NCBI GenBank assembly: GCA_045648205.1
Contig: JAZRNM010000035.1
Location: 1-55,764 of the forward strand
Origin: SIG440 sp045648205
GTDB taxonomy: Bacteria > Bacillota > Clostridia > Monoglobales > Monoglobaceae
Direction: 5' to 3'
DNA length: 55,764 nt
In this document: piece by piece, positions 24,232-31,911 of the stretch
Layout: every line of letters begins with the position of its first letter
How positions within the stretch are numbered: position 1 is the stretch's first letter
Notes under the pieces: model-generated
Databases searched by the model: none
Told to the model about the DNA's origin: nothing
Seen by the model: only the letters and a program-made list of their open reading frames with translations
Program-made: the position numbers and the translations under genes

Positions 24232-25200
24232 ATGAAAAAGTTCTCAGATGCTCCGGAACCGCTGATTTCCTTTTTGATGTACATTGAAAACATCCAGGGG
24301 AAATCTGCAAAAACTGCAGAAAGTTATTATTTTGATTTGCGTGCGTTTTATCGTTATATTAAATTGAATTTTTCTGATTCCTTGGATTGTGAGGATTTTG
24401 ATAGCATTAATATCTCAGATGTTGATTTATCCTATTTGAAAAAAGTTGATTTAAATTTGATTTATGAATATATGAATTTTGTAAAGCCCAAACGAGAAAA
24501 CTCGCCAACATCGCGTGCCAGAAAAATTGCATCAATCCGTTCATATTTCAAATATCTTTGCAAATCAGGATTTCTCGAGGATAATCCAACAACCGAACTG
24601 GAAACGATAAAACTGAGAAAACGTTTGCCTGTGCATTTTACCCTTGAGGACAGTCTTAGCTTACTTGGAGGAATTGAAGGAAAAAATGCTCTCAGGGATT
24701 ATTGCATCATAACATTGTTCCTTAATTGCGGGATGCGTCTTGCTGAGCTTGTGAATATAAATATTACCGATATACGTGGTGACAAGCTCACGGTTGTCGG
24801 AAAAGGCAACAAAGAACGTACAATTTATCTCAACCAGGCTTGTATTGATGCTATAAACGGATATCTGACCATAAGAAACAGTCAGACACCAACTGTCAAG
24901 GACAAAAATGCCTTGTTTTTGTCATCAAGAAACTGCCGGATAAGTCGCAGAACCGTTCAGCATATTGTTGAAATAAATGTTAAAAAGCTTGGATTGGACC
25001 CACACAAATACACCACGCACAAACTTCGTCACACAGCTGCTACACTGATGTATCAAGCGGGTGTCAATATAAGAGCTCTTCAGGAAATTCTTGGTCACGA
25101 GCAATTAACAACAACCGAAATATATACACATGTCAGCAACGAACAATTGAAAGACGCCGTCTCCTCCAACCCTCTCGCCTCTGTAAAAAAAGAAAAATAA
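24232..25200 (+). CDS. XerC/XerD-type tyrosine recombinase
   Basis: 322 residues: an N-terminal SAM-like core-binding domain (about 10-110) and a catalytic domain. The catalytic set is visible: Arg in NCGMRLAELVNI, Lys in GKGNKERTIYL, HKLRHTAATL (His-x-x-Arg), His in EILGHEQLTTTEIYTH, and the Tyr nucleophile in that last motif. Length and motifs fit a chromosome-dimer resolvase rather than a phage integrase, and there are no mobile-element genes around. The ATG at 24232 is set by AAAGGAGG. It has its own promoter and a hairpin leader, and it converges with ldh. Confidence 0.92.
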   Translation: MKKFSDAPEPLISFLMYIENIQGKSAKTAESYYFDLRAFYRYIKLNFSDSLDCEDFDSINISDVDLSYLKKVDLNLIYEYMNFVKPKRENSPTSRARKIASIRSYFKYLCKSGFLEDNPTTELETIKLRKRLPVHFTLEDSLSLLGGIEGKNALRDYCIITLFLNCGMRLAELVNINITDIRGDKLTVVGKGNKERTIYLNQACIDAINGYLTIRNSQTPTVKDKNALFLSSRNCRISRRTVQHIVEINVKKLGLDPHKYTTHKLRHTAATLMYQAGVNIRALQEILGHEQLTTTEIYTHVSNEQLKDAVSSNPLASVKKEK

Positions 25201-25201
25201 A

Positions 25202-25269
25202 AAATTACCATAATTTTATTATGTAAACTGAATTATTTATAAGTAAACATAATATTATTATGGTAAATT
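25202..25269. terminator. Long AT-rich imperfect inverted repeat, probable bidirectional terminator
   Basis: The arms 25202-25223 and 25248-25269 are complementary at 19 of 22 positions, around a 24-base loop. They fill nearly the whole gap between the convergent xer-type and ldh genes. Placement suggests termination for both. The stem is unusually AT-rich and has no clean T tract, so this assignment is tentative. Confidence 0.5.
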
Positions 25270-25271
25270 AT

Positions 25272-26219
25272 TCAATATCCGATTTCTTTAGCGAGATTTT
25301 TTAGTTTTTCAGCAGATTTTTGAAGGTCCGCTTTTTCGGATTCATTCAAATCAATCTGGAGAACTTTCTCTGCACCATTGCTGGTCACTAATGTCGGCAC
25401 CGAAAGGCAAATATCATCAATCCCATATTCGCCTTCAAGCAGGCTCGAAACTGTCAAAATAGACTTTTCATTTCCTATTATACATTCAACAATTCTCCTA
25501 ACCGACAGAGCAATTGCATAAAATGTTGCCCCCTTCTTCTCTATTATTCCATAAGCAGAATTTTTCACTGTTTCGTGAAAATGCTTATTGCTCAGTGGCT
25601 CTGCATCACAAATACCACTGAAGGAGCAAAATTCGTCAATTTTCATTCCTGCAACTGAGGTAGCGCTCCAGGCCGCAACCTCGGAATCGCCGTGCTCGCC
25701 GATTATATAAGTGTGAACATTTCGCACGTCAACATTTGTATATTCGCCAAGCAAATATTTTAGACGCGCAGTATCAAGAACCGTTCCCGAACCCACCACA
25801 TTATTCTTTGAAAAACCTGATACTTTATATGTGACATATGTCAAAATATCAACGGGATTTGTGACAATCAATAAAATTGCATCGTTATGGCAGAATTTCA
25901 ATACATTTTCAATTATGCTTTCAAATATTTTTGCGTTTCTTTTCAAAAGATCGGTTCTTCTTTCTCCCGGTTCCTGACTTGCTCCTGCCGTTATTATTAT
26001 CATATCTGAACCCTTTATATCCTGATAATCACCTGCTATAATCTTCACAGGACTTACAAAACTTAATCCATGATTCATATCCAGCGCATCGCCTTCGGCT
26101 TTGTTTTTGTTTATATCAATAAGCACAATTTCTGAAACAAGACCGCTCAGCATCAAGGTATAAGCCGTTGTTGAGCCAACAGCACCTGCCCCTATAATTG
26201 TTATTTTTCCTTTAAACAA
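25272..26219 (-). CDS. ldh: L-lactate dehydrogenase
   Basis: Reduces pyruvate to L-lactate with NADH, regenerating NAD during fermentation. The 315-residue chain has the NAD-binding GAGAVGSTTAYTLML (about residues 10-24), DINKNKAEGDALDMNHG, the substrate-binding NPVDILTYVTYK, and the catalytic His in IGEHGDSEVA. The start is TTG, seven bases after AGGAGG. No PTS-style or Rex-type operator was convincingly recognised upstream. A malate dehydrogenase is unlikely, given the close match to the LDH pattern. Confidence 0.94.
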   Translation of the reverse strand: MFKGKITIIGAGAVGSTTAYTLMLSGLVSEIVLIDINKNKAEGDALDMNHGLSFVSPVKIIAGDYQDIKGSDMIIITAGASQEPGERRTDLLKRNAKIFESIIENVLKFCHNDAILLIVTNPVDILTYVTYKVSGFSKNNVVGSGTVLDTARLKYLLGEYTNVDVRNVHTYIIGEHGDSEVAAWSATSVAGMKIDEFCSFSGICDAEPLSNKHFHETVKNSAYGIIEKKGATFYAIALSVRRIVECIIGNEKSILTVSSLLEGEYGIDDICLSVPTLVTSNGAEKVLQIDLNESEKADLQKSAEKLKNLAKEIGY

Positions 26220-26283
26220 TTGGTTTCCTCCTTATCTAATTATTATTTATAGTATTCACAAATTTGTAAATTATATTATACAC

Positions 26284-26320
26284 AAAAAGAATCAAGCTCA
26301 TTTTGACTTGATTCTTTTTA
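26284..26320 (-). terminator. Terminator of the AraC-family gene
   Basis: A 13-bp stem (26284-26296 with 26307-26319), read leftwards, ends in a T run. It separates the regulator gene from ldh. It is nearly symmetrical and could also act on rightward transcripts. Confidence 0.8.
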
Positions 26321-26339
26321 TTTATGACATATTAATACA

Positions 26340-27098
26340 CTATGAACTTATATATATTTTTGAATATTGCTTATAAAAATTAGTTGGAGTTATTTTTTCG
26401 TGGTATTTGAAAAACTTAAGAAAATACTTATATTCATCAAAACCCGCCTTAAACGCGATTTCCTTAAGCGGCAAATTATCAACCAACATTAGTGTTTTTA
26501 TATATTTAATCCGTTCTTTGACTACATACTGCTTTACTGTTATTGAAAAATTAGCTTTAAATAAACGATTCATGTAATCAACATTATAGCCAAACTGAGT
26601 TGCTATCTGTAGTTCCGTGATATTTCTATCATTATTGGCCCGAATCCATGCAGCTATTTTTTCTACAATAGGATTTAAATTTGGCTTTTCTCCATTAATA
26701 TAAGCTTCAATCAAAATCAGGCGTGTTAAATAATCCAAAGCTTCCGGAGGCTTTTGGGTAACACGAGCCTCAATAAGTTGACGAAAATAAAGAGAAATGT
26801 TATATGGATCCTCAATCTTTCTATGTTTTATATTCATTAAATCTTTTAAATCAGATTTCCAGTGTAGCCAGAAAAATTCCGCACCTACGCAAAACTTATA
26901 GCCGTAATGCAGTTTTTGGGGCTCCAATATCAAAATTTCACCTTCTCCAAGAGAATATTCTACATCTTTCTCTTTCATATAAACTGTGCCTTTGGTAACA
27001 AATATAAGTTCATAAAAATCAATGATGCGTTCAGGATGTTTCCACTCGTCTCTTGAAATAAATTTTCCTGCTCCGCAATTTTTAACATCTTCAAACAT
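26340..27098 (-). CDS. AraC-family transcriptional regulator
   Basis: About 252 residues. The N-terminal cupin-like sensor domain has VTKGTVYMKEKDVEYSLGEGEILILEPQKLHYGY. The C-terminal double helix-turn-helix runs from EKIAAWIRANNDRNITELQIATQFGYNVDYMNRLFKAN to EIAFKAGFDEYKYFLKFFKYHEKITPTNFYKQY. Two starts are possible: TTG 27125 (no Shine-Dalgarno) or ATG 27098 (AAAAGGAG, 13 bases away); the latter is given. It is divergent from a GH127 arabinofuranosidase gene and shares overlapping promoters with it. A local regulator of that gene is the natural inference. Confidence 0.88.
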   Translation of the reverse strand: MFEDVKNCGAGKFISRDEWKHPERIIDFYELIFVTKGTVYMKEKDVEYSLGEGEILILEPQKLHYGYKFCVGAEFFWLHWKSDLKDLMNIKHRKIEDPYNISLYFRQLIEARVTQKPPEALDYLTRLILIEAYINGEKPNLNPIVEKIAAWIRANNDRNITELQIATQFGYNVDYMNRLFKANFSITVKQYVVKERIKYIKTLMLVDNLPLKEIAFKAGFDEYKYFLKFFKYHEKITPTNFYKQYSKIYISS

Positions 27099-27133
27099 AG
27101 TCGGATTTTGACTCCTTTTATACAATTTATGAA

Positions 27134-27162
27134 GTTACATTATTCATTTAAAATGATATAAT
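27134..27162 (+). promoter_or_regulatory. Probable promoter of the GH127 gene
   Basis: GTTACA (27134-27139) and TATAAT (27157-27162) are 17 bp apart. The -10 box lies in the left half of a 19-bp palindrome, and the weak -35 suggests activator dependence. Confidence 0.55.
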
Positions 27163-27172
27163 CATTATATCA
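27154..27172. repeat. 19-bp palindrome at the araC/GH127 divergent promoters
   Basis: TGATATAAT and ATTATATCA flank a single C. Each half contains the -10 hexamer of one of the two opposing promoters. It could be a regulator-binding site or simply the consequence of two abutting -10 boxes. Confidence 0.8.
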
Positions 27173-27192
27173 ACAAAAAGACAAGCTGTCAA
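27164..27192 (-). promoter_or_regulatory. Perfect-consensus sigma-A promoter of the AraC-family gene
   Basis: Read on the minus strand, TTGACA (27192-27187) and TATAAT (27169-27164) are separated by 17 bp. Both hexamers are exact consensus. The start point would lie inside the opposing promoter. Confidence 0.85.
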
Positions 27193-27208
27193 TAAAGGGG
27201 TTTTTATA

Positions 27209-29107
27209 GTGAAAAATATTTCTTATTCTGACGTCAATATAACGGACGGATTCTGGAAAACCAAGCAGGACATCAATAAAAATGTAACAATTCCCACAGT
27301 ATACGAGCGTTTTAAAAACACAGGTCGGTTTGATGCAATAAAATGCGACTGGAGAGATGGCGAAGATAACGAAGGTCGTGTTTTAGGACATATATACTAT
27401 GATTCAGATGTTGCAAAATGGATTGAAGGTGCAGCTTATGCTTTGCAGAAAGAATCCAATTCAGAAATTACAAAAATTATAGACGACGCAATATCAGATA
27501 TTGTGAAAAACTGTGACGAAAACGGCTACTATAACTGTCATTTTCTTGTTACAGAAAAAGATATGCGTTTTTCAAATCGTGAAGATCACGAGCTATACTG
27601 CGCAGGACACCTTATCGAGAGTGCTGTAGCATATTACGAAGCAACGGGTAAACGCACATTTTTAGATGCAATGTGTCGTTATGCCGACCATATTTATGAT
27701 GTTTTCAAAGTGAATAAAACTGCAAAATTTACAACACCGGGGCATCCGGAAATAGAGCTTGCACTCGTCAAGCTTTATCGTTCAACAAATAAAGCCAAAT
27801 ATCTTGAACTATCCAAGTTTTTTATTGATTCCCGTGCAGAGAAGTCAGAAGTTGATAGTTTTTATAATAATCCATCAAAATCAAGTGATGTCAGATTTAA
27901 GGACGTCCCCCGCAAAAATTACCTTGATAAAAGAGAAAAACAAGATCACAAACCGGTCAGAGAATTTGATTCTGCAGAAGGGCATTGTGTATGTTGTTTA
28001 TACCTTCTGTGTGCTATGGCTGACATTGCCTATGAAACTAAAGATGAAGAACTTGCGCAAGCTTGCCGGCGCTGTTTTTCAAACATTGTGAATAAGAAAA
28101 GTTATATCACGGGCGGTGTAGGTTCTATACGAAACGGTGAAAGCTTTGGTGAAGACTATTATTTGCCAAACAGAACTGCTTACAGCGAAACTTGTGCAGC
28201 CGTTTCTATGGCATTTTTTGCACACCGTATGCTTAATTTAGACATTGATTCCCAATATGCCGATTGCATTGAACGATGTATGTATAACAGCATAATTTCA
28301 GGAATTTCCTTAAATGGCGATGCGTTCTTTTATGAAAATCCTCTCGAAATCAATCTCAAAATAAATAACATTCAACCAGCGCTCTTGCCGTCATTTAAGG
28401 ATTTCAGGGAATCTGTTTTTTCTCACGCAAAAACTGTAAGACAAGAGTTGTTCTCTACTTCTTGCTGTCCCCCAAATATTATGCGGTTTATTGCATCAAT
28501 TGGAAACTATATATACAGTTATTCTGATGATACAGTCTACGTTCATCAATACATAAATTCAACTGCCCAAAGTGGCGATATAAAAATTGAACAGACAACA
28601 AATTATCCCGCAAGTGGCAAAATATCAATTAAATGTGATACAAATGGCAGAAAAATTGCTCTCCGAATCCCAGGCTGGTGCAAGAATTTTGAATTTGACA
28701 AAGATTTTAAAGTTCAAAATGGTTACGCAATATTTGATAGTTCATGTAATGAAATTAATGTGATTTTTGATATGCCAGTTGTATTGATACGGGGAAATAA
28801 AAATATACATGACTCTGCAGGAAAAATCGCTGTTATGCGAGGCCCTGTTGTTTATTGTGCCGAAGGTGTTGATAACGGCAGTAATATATGGTCCTTAAAA
28901 CTGGATAAAAACGAAAAGTTTGAACTTTGTGAATCAGAATTTTTGTTGCCAACAATACACACCACAGCATATCAATATCCGGATAGTGAACAATTGTATT
29001 CTGTTGCAACAGATAATTTCGAAGCTGTTCCTCTCACACTGATTCCTTATTTTGCCTTTGCTAACAGAGGCGAGAGTGATATGATTACCTGGATTTTGGA
29101 AAAATAA
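27209..29107 (+). CDS. Glycoside hydrolase family 127 (beta-L-arabinofuranosidase-like)
   Basis: 632 residues with no signal peptide, so cytoplasmic. The family pattern starts with DVNITDGFWKTKQDINKN...TVYERFKNTGRFDA. HELYCAGHLIESAVAYYEATGKRTFL lies in the alpha/alpha barrel. The zinc-cysteine/catalytic region is seen as YSETCAAVSMAFFAHRM and TSCCPPNIMRF, consistent with the Glu/Cys cluster of HypBA1. It would release L-arabinose (or a related sugar) from imported plant-derived oligosaccharides. The start is GTG after AAGGGG. The AraC-type regulator beside it is the likely controller. Confidence 0.92.
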   Translation: MKNISYSDVNITDGFWKTKQDINKNVTIPTVYERFKNTGRFDAIKCDWRDGEDNEGRVLGHIYYDSDVAKWIEGAAYALQKESNSEITKIIDDAISDIVKNCDENGYYNCHFLVTEKDMRFSNREDHELYCAGHLIESAVAYYEATGKRTFLDAMCRYADHIYDVFKVNKTAKFTTPGHPEIELALVKLYRSTNKAKYLELSKFFIDSRAEKSEVDSFYNNPSKSSDVRFKDVPRKNYLDKREKQDHKPVREFDSAEGHCVCCLYLLCAMADIAYETKDEELAQACRRCFSNIVNKKSYITGGVGSIRNGESFGEDYYLPNRTAYSETCAAVSMAFFAHRMLNLDIDSQYADCIERCMYNSIISGISLNGDAFFYENPLEINLKINNIQPALLPSFKDFRESVFSHAKTVRQELFSTSCCPPNIMRFIASIGNYIYSYSDDTVYVHQYINSTAQSGDIKIEQTTNYPASGKISIKCDTNGRKIALRIPGWCKNFEFDKDFKVQNGYAIFDSSCNEINVIFDMPVVLIRGNKNIHDSAGKIAVMRGPVVYCAEGVDNGSNIWSLKLDKNEKFELCESEFLLPTIHTTAYQYPDSEQLYSVATDNFEAVPLTLIPYFAFANRGESDMITWILEK

Positions 29108-29127
29108 ATAAGAAAATCCAACAAGTG

Positions 29128-29169
29128 AAACAACCCCTTTTTGCCGTTATCCGGTAAAAGGGGTTGTTG
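29128..29169. terminator. Hairpin between convergent GH127 and obg genes
   Basis: AACAACCCCTTTT...GCCG pairs with CGG-TAAAAGGGGTTGTT (29129-29145 with about 29150-29168). The stem is strong but the T tract is poor on both sides, so termination efficiency is uncertain. Confidence 0.6.
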
Positions 29170-29178
29170 TGTGTAATT

Positions 29179-30450
29179 TTATTTTACATAATCAAATTCA
29201 ACACCATACATATGAACAGTGTCACCTTCTTGGATTCCTTTTTTCTCAAGCATATCAATGATTCCGCTTTTTCGGAGTGCCCGCTGAAAATATTGAAGTG
29301 ATTCATAATCATCAAAGTTGGTAGAACCAACAATTTTTCTCACATACAAACCTTCAACGATATATATACCATCTTCTACTTTTACTTCAATAGTATCATT
29401 TTGTCTTTCTTCATCAAGGTCAAGATACTCATAGTCATCTTCTTCCTCTTCGGGAAGTTCCGCAAGCATCCGGCTTGTGTAATAAAGAACATCGTCAATG
29501 CCTTTTCGAGTGGCTGCTGAAATAGCAAAAACCGTGTATCCTTCATCTTCCATCTGAGCTTTGAACTTTTCAAAGTTTTCATCAAAAGACGGAATATCCA
29601 TTTTGTTGGCAACAATTACCTGAGGTTTTTCTGCCAATTTTTCACTATATTTTGAAAGTTCTTCATTTATAATATGAACATCTTCTACTGGGTCTCTGCC
29701 CTCACATCCCGAAACATCCACAAGATGAAGAAGAATTCTTGTTCTTTCAACATGTCTTAAAAATGCGTGTCCCAGACCGACACCTTCATGTGCGCCCTCA
29801 ATTATTCCGGGGATATCTGCCACGACAAAACCTTTTCCGTCTTCAATTCTGACAACACCGAGATTGGGAACAAGTGTGGTGAAGTGATAATTTGCGATTT
29901 TAGGTCTTGCTTCGCTTATAATTGATAAAAATGTGGATTTGCCTACATTGGGAAAACCTAAAAGTCCGACATCAGCAATTAATTTGAGTTCAAGAGTTAT
30001 TTCTCTTTCATCACCTGGCATACCCGACTTCGCAAATTTGGGTGTCTGGCGTGTGGAGGTTGCAAAGTGTGAGTTTCCCCAACCGCCACTGCCGCCTTTG
30101 GCAATAATGAACTTTTCGCCATCTTCCTTGAGGTCACAAATTACCTTTCCTGATTCAGTATCACGAATAATCGTTCCGCAAGGAACTTTCAAAAAGAGGT
30201 CCTCACCTGATTTTCCGCTGCGCCGACCGTCACGTCCATTTCCACCATTTTCAGCCGCATACTTCTTTTTGTATCTGAAATCAAGCAGTGTGCTTATATC
30301 TTTGTCGGCAACCGCAACAACATTGCCGCCTCTGCCGCCGTCGCCGCCATCAGGACCGCCTGCAGCAATATATTTTTCACGATGAAAGGTCACTGCACCA
30401 TCACCGCCATTACCTGCCTGAATAAATATTCTGGAAGTATCAATAAACAT
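29179..30450 (-). CDS. obg: Obg GTPase (CgtA), ribosome assembly/stress GTPase
   Basis: 423 residues in three domains. The Gly-rich Obg fold (1-158) has GNGGDGAVTFHREKY and GGDGGRGGNV. The G domain has GFPNVGKSTFL (G1), the G3 motif DIPGIIEG and G4 ANKMD. The C-terminal OCT domain (about 350-423) is present in the Gram-positive form. It associates with the 50S subunit and links ribosome maturation with growth and, in Bacillus, sporulation onset. It lies after rplU-rpmA, the conserved order, but a terminator-like hairpin precedes it. Confidence 0.97.
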   Translation of the reverse strand: MFIDTSRIFIQAGNGGDGAVTFHREKYIAAGGPDGGDGGRGGNVVAVADKDISTLLDFRYKKKYAAENGGNGRDGRRSGKSGEDLFLKVPCGTIIRDTESGKVICDLKEDGEKFIIAKGGSGGWGNSHFATSTRQTPKFAKSGMPGDEREITLELKLIADVGLLGFPNVGKSTFLSIISEARPKIANYHFTTLVPNLGVVRIEDGKGFVVADIPGIIEGAHEGVGLGHAFLRHVERTRILLHLVDVSGCEGRDPVEDVHIINEELSKYSEKLAEKPQVIVANKMDIPSFDENFEKFKAQMEDEGYTVFAISAATRKGIDDVLYYTSRMLAELPEEEEDDYEYLDLDEERQNDTIEVKVEDGIYIVEGLYVRKIVGSTNFDDYESLQYFQRALRKSGIIDMLEKKGIQEGDTVHMYGVEFDYVK

Positions 30451-30467
30451 AATTCAATCTCCTTTCG

Positions 30468-30500
30468 GAAAAACAAAGTGCACGCAGAGCGCGTGCACTT
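30468..30500 (-). terminator. Terminator/attenuator between rpmA and obg
   Basis: A perfect 10-bp stem (30476-30485 with 30491-30500), read leftwards, is followed by TGTTTTT. It would lower obg expression relative to the ribosomal protein genes. Confidence 0.72.
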
Positions 30501-30517
30501 ACCTTATTTGGCATAAA

Positions 30518-30778
30518 TTACTGAACGATTTCGTAAACAGAAACCTGTTTCTTATCCTTGCCTTTTCTTTCAAATTTAACCTGACCGTTAACCAAAGCAA
30601 ACAATGTATCGTCACTGCCCTTGCCTACGTTAATTCCGGGGTAAATTTTTGTTCCGCGCTGTCTAACGAGGATATTACCAGCCAAAACGTGCTGACCGTC
30701 ACCTTTTTTCGCGCCAAGTCGTTTGGACTCAGAATCTCTGCCGTTTTTGGTACTACCGACACCTTTCTTATGAGCCAT
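30518..30778 (-). CDS. rpmA: 50S ribosomal protein L27 (without the Firmicutes N-terminal extension)
   Basis: An 86-residue protein whose N-terminal arm reaches the peptidyl-transferase centre. It reads MAHKKGVGSTKNGRDSESKRLG, followed by VLAGNILVRQRGTK. The Shine-Dalgarno GAGAGGTGA places the start at the ATG of MAHKKG. Only three codons separate this ATG from the GTG that opens the frame, so there is no room for the cleavable ~9-residue leader common in Firmicutes L27. The processing-protease gene prp (ysxB) is also missing between rplU and rpmA. Confidence 0.96.
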   Translation of the reverse strand: MAHKKGVGSTKNGRDSESKRLGAKKGDGQHVLAGNILVRQRGTKIYPGINVGKGSDDTLFALVNGQVKFERKGKDKKQVSVYEIVQ

Positions 30779-30818
30779 TGTGTTCACCTCTCTTAAAAAA
30801 TATCAATAAAATAAATGA

Positions 30819-31130
30819 TTAGCCGTTAATCTTTGTGATTTCAAGCTTTGTGTAAGGCTGTCTGTGACCCTGCTTTTTGTGATAGCCTTTTTTAGCCTTA
30901 TACTTGTAAACGATGATTTTCTTTTCTTTGCCGTTCTTAACAGCAGAAGCAGAAACGCTTGCACCTTCAACATAAGGAGCACCAACCTTCACATCAGCAC
31001 CGTCAGCAACAACCAAAACCTTGTCAATTGTAACTGCACTGCCAGCTTCAACATCAAGCTTTTCAACGAAGATTACATCTCCTTCTGAAACCTTGTACTG
31101 TTTTCCGCCTGTTTCAATAATTGCGTACAT
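30819..31130 (-). CDS. rplU: 50S ribosomal protein L21
   Basis: A 103-residue 23S rRNA-binding protein of the large subunit. MYAIIETGGKQYKVSEGD and the closing KAKKGYHKKQGHRQPYTKLEI match the family over its full length. GGAGGG precedes the ATG. It is the first gene of the rplU-rpmA-(obg) unit and is transcribed from a consensus promoter through a leader of about 85 bases. Confidence 0.97.
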   Translation of the reverse strand: MYAIIETGGKQYKVSEGDVIFVEKLDVEAGSAVTIDKVLVVADGADVKVGAPYVEGASVSASAVKNGKEKKIIVYKYKAKKGYHKKQGHRQPYTKLEITKING

Positions 31131-31214
31131 AATCGTAATCCCTCCTATTACCCAAGACTCGCCAATTCGGGTGTTGGAAAACCAAACTTCAAAAAACCCT
31201 TCTCGCGCGGTTAC
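31131..31214 (-). ncRNA. Possible L21 autoregulatory leader RNA
   Basis: The 5' untranslated region between the predicted start (about 31214) and rplU can pair CTCGC/GCGAG-type segments and CCAA/TTGG around ACACCCGAA. A leader controlling rplU is known in Firmicutes (Rfam L21 leader). Membership here is judged only from position, length and rough folding. Confidence 0.35.
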
Positions 31215-31220
31215 TGCAAT

Positions 31221-31249
31221 ATTGTATCACACAAAACGTTGCTTGTCAA
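31221..31249 (-). promoter_or_regulatory. Consensus sigma-A promoter of rplU-rpmA
   Basis: On the minus strand, TTGACA (31249-31244) and TACAAT (31226-31221) are 17 bp apart. The -35 overlaps the 3' end of the preceding radical SAM-associated gene. Confidence 0.85.
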
Positions 31250-31911
31250 CAAAAATTTTTTATTTCTTTGCCTGTATTATAAAAAATTTCGGTTCTATGG
31301 ATTGAAACCTCATCAAATTCACCAATTTTCAAAAATTCTTCCATTTTTGCAGCTAAAATATCAGGCTTTATGTTGGCAGTTCCGCCTGCTGAAAGAACTG
31401 TATCTATTGAAATCTTGCGGTCTGATATTTCAGCAATCTTCCAGTCAATAATATAATCCCTGAGATTTATTTCTTTCTCGCCCTTTTTGGTTTTTTTCAT
31501 TGCTGCAATATTTTCCTGAGCAAAAAACTTTTTTATTGTTTCTTCTTCTATTGTCTCTTTTGCTACAATGTCAATTATATATCTTGCTGAAACAATATCA
31601 TTCGCTTTGCATTCAGGCATTGAAACCTTCAAAATCTTTATGTCAGGTGGCAACGACTCATTGAGCGCCGTCATAACCAACTCTTGGGAGGTTCCTTCTT
31701 CAAAGTCAATATCAACAAATTCTGTTTCACTTGTAACACCCAATGCCAAAGGCAAAGAAAAAGTAATCAGCTGATGCGGGTTAAAGCCCTGACTGTATCG
31801 CACGGGAAGATTTGCTCTGTGAATCGCCCGTGTAAAGGTTCGGAGCAAATCAAGATGAGATATATATTTCCCCATACCAAGCTTTGAAAATTTAATACGC
31901 AATTTACTCAA
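31246..31911 (-). CDS. TIGR03936-family radical SAM-associated protein (DUF2344)
   Basis: About 221 residues, starting at TTG 31911 eight bases after GGAGG. It overlaps the preceding gene by 8 bases. The chain reads LRIKFSKLGMGKYISHLDLLRTFTRAIHRANLPVRYSQGFNPHQLITFSLPLALGVTSE, the conserved opening of DUF2344/TIGR03936. These proteins occur as partners of, or fused to, the TIGR03960 radical SAM enzyme encoded just upstream. Their substrate is unknown; the usual closeness to rplU-rpmA suggests a ribosome- or RNA-linked job. The usual third neighbour, an RNase E/G gene, is absent here. Confidence 0.9.
   Translation of the reverse strand: MSKLRIKFSKLGMGKYISHLDLLRTFTRAIHRANLPVRYSQGFNPHQLITFSLPLALGVTSETEFVDIDFEEGTSQELVMTALNESLPPDIKILKVSMPECKANDIVSARYIIDIVAKETIEEETIKKFFAQENIAAMKKTKKGEKEINLRDYIIDWKIAEISDRKISIDTVLSAGGTANIKPDILAAKMEEFLKIGEFDEVSIHRTEIFYNTGKEIKNFC

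Noticed and set aside
24232..25200. Tyrosine recombinase as part of an integrated mobile element
   Set aside because: No att-like repeats, tRNA target, phage or conjugation genes lie around it. Flanking genes are ordinary, and the protein fits the XerC/D type.
26222..26290. Rex-type redox operator or clear promoter upstream of ldh
   Set aside because: An ACAAATTTGT palindrome is present, but it does not match the TTGTTAA-N4-TTAACAA layout. No -35/-10 pair with proper spacing could be settled on.
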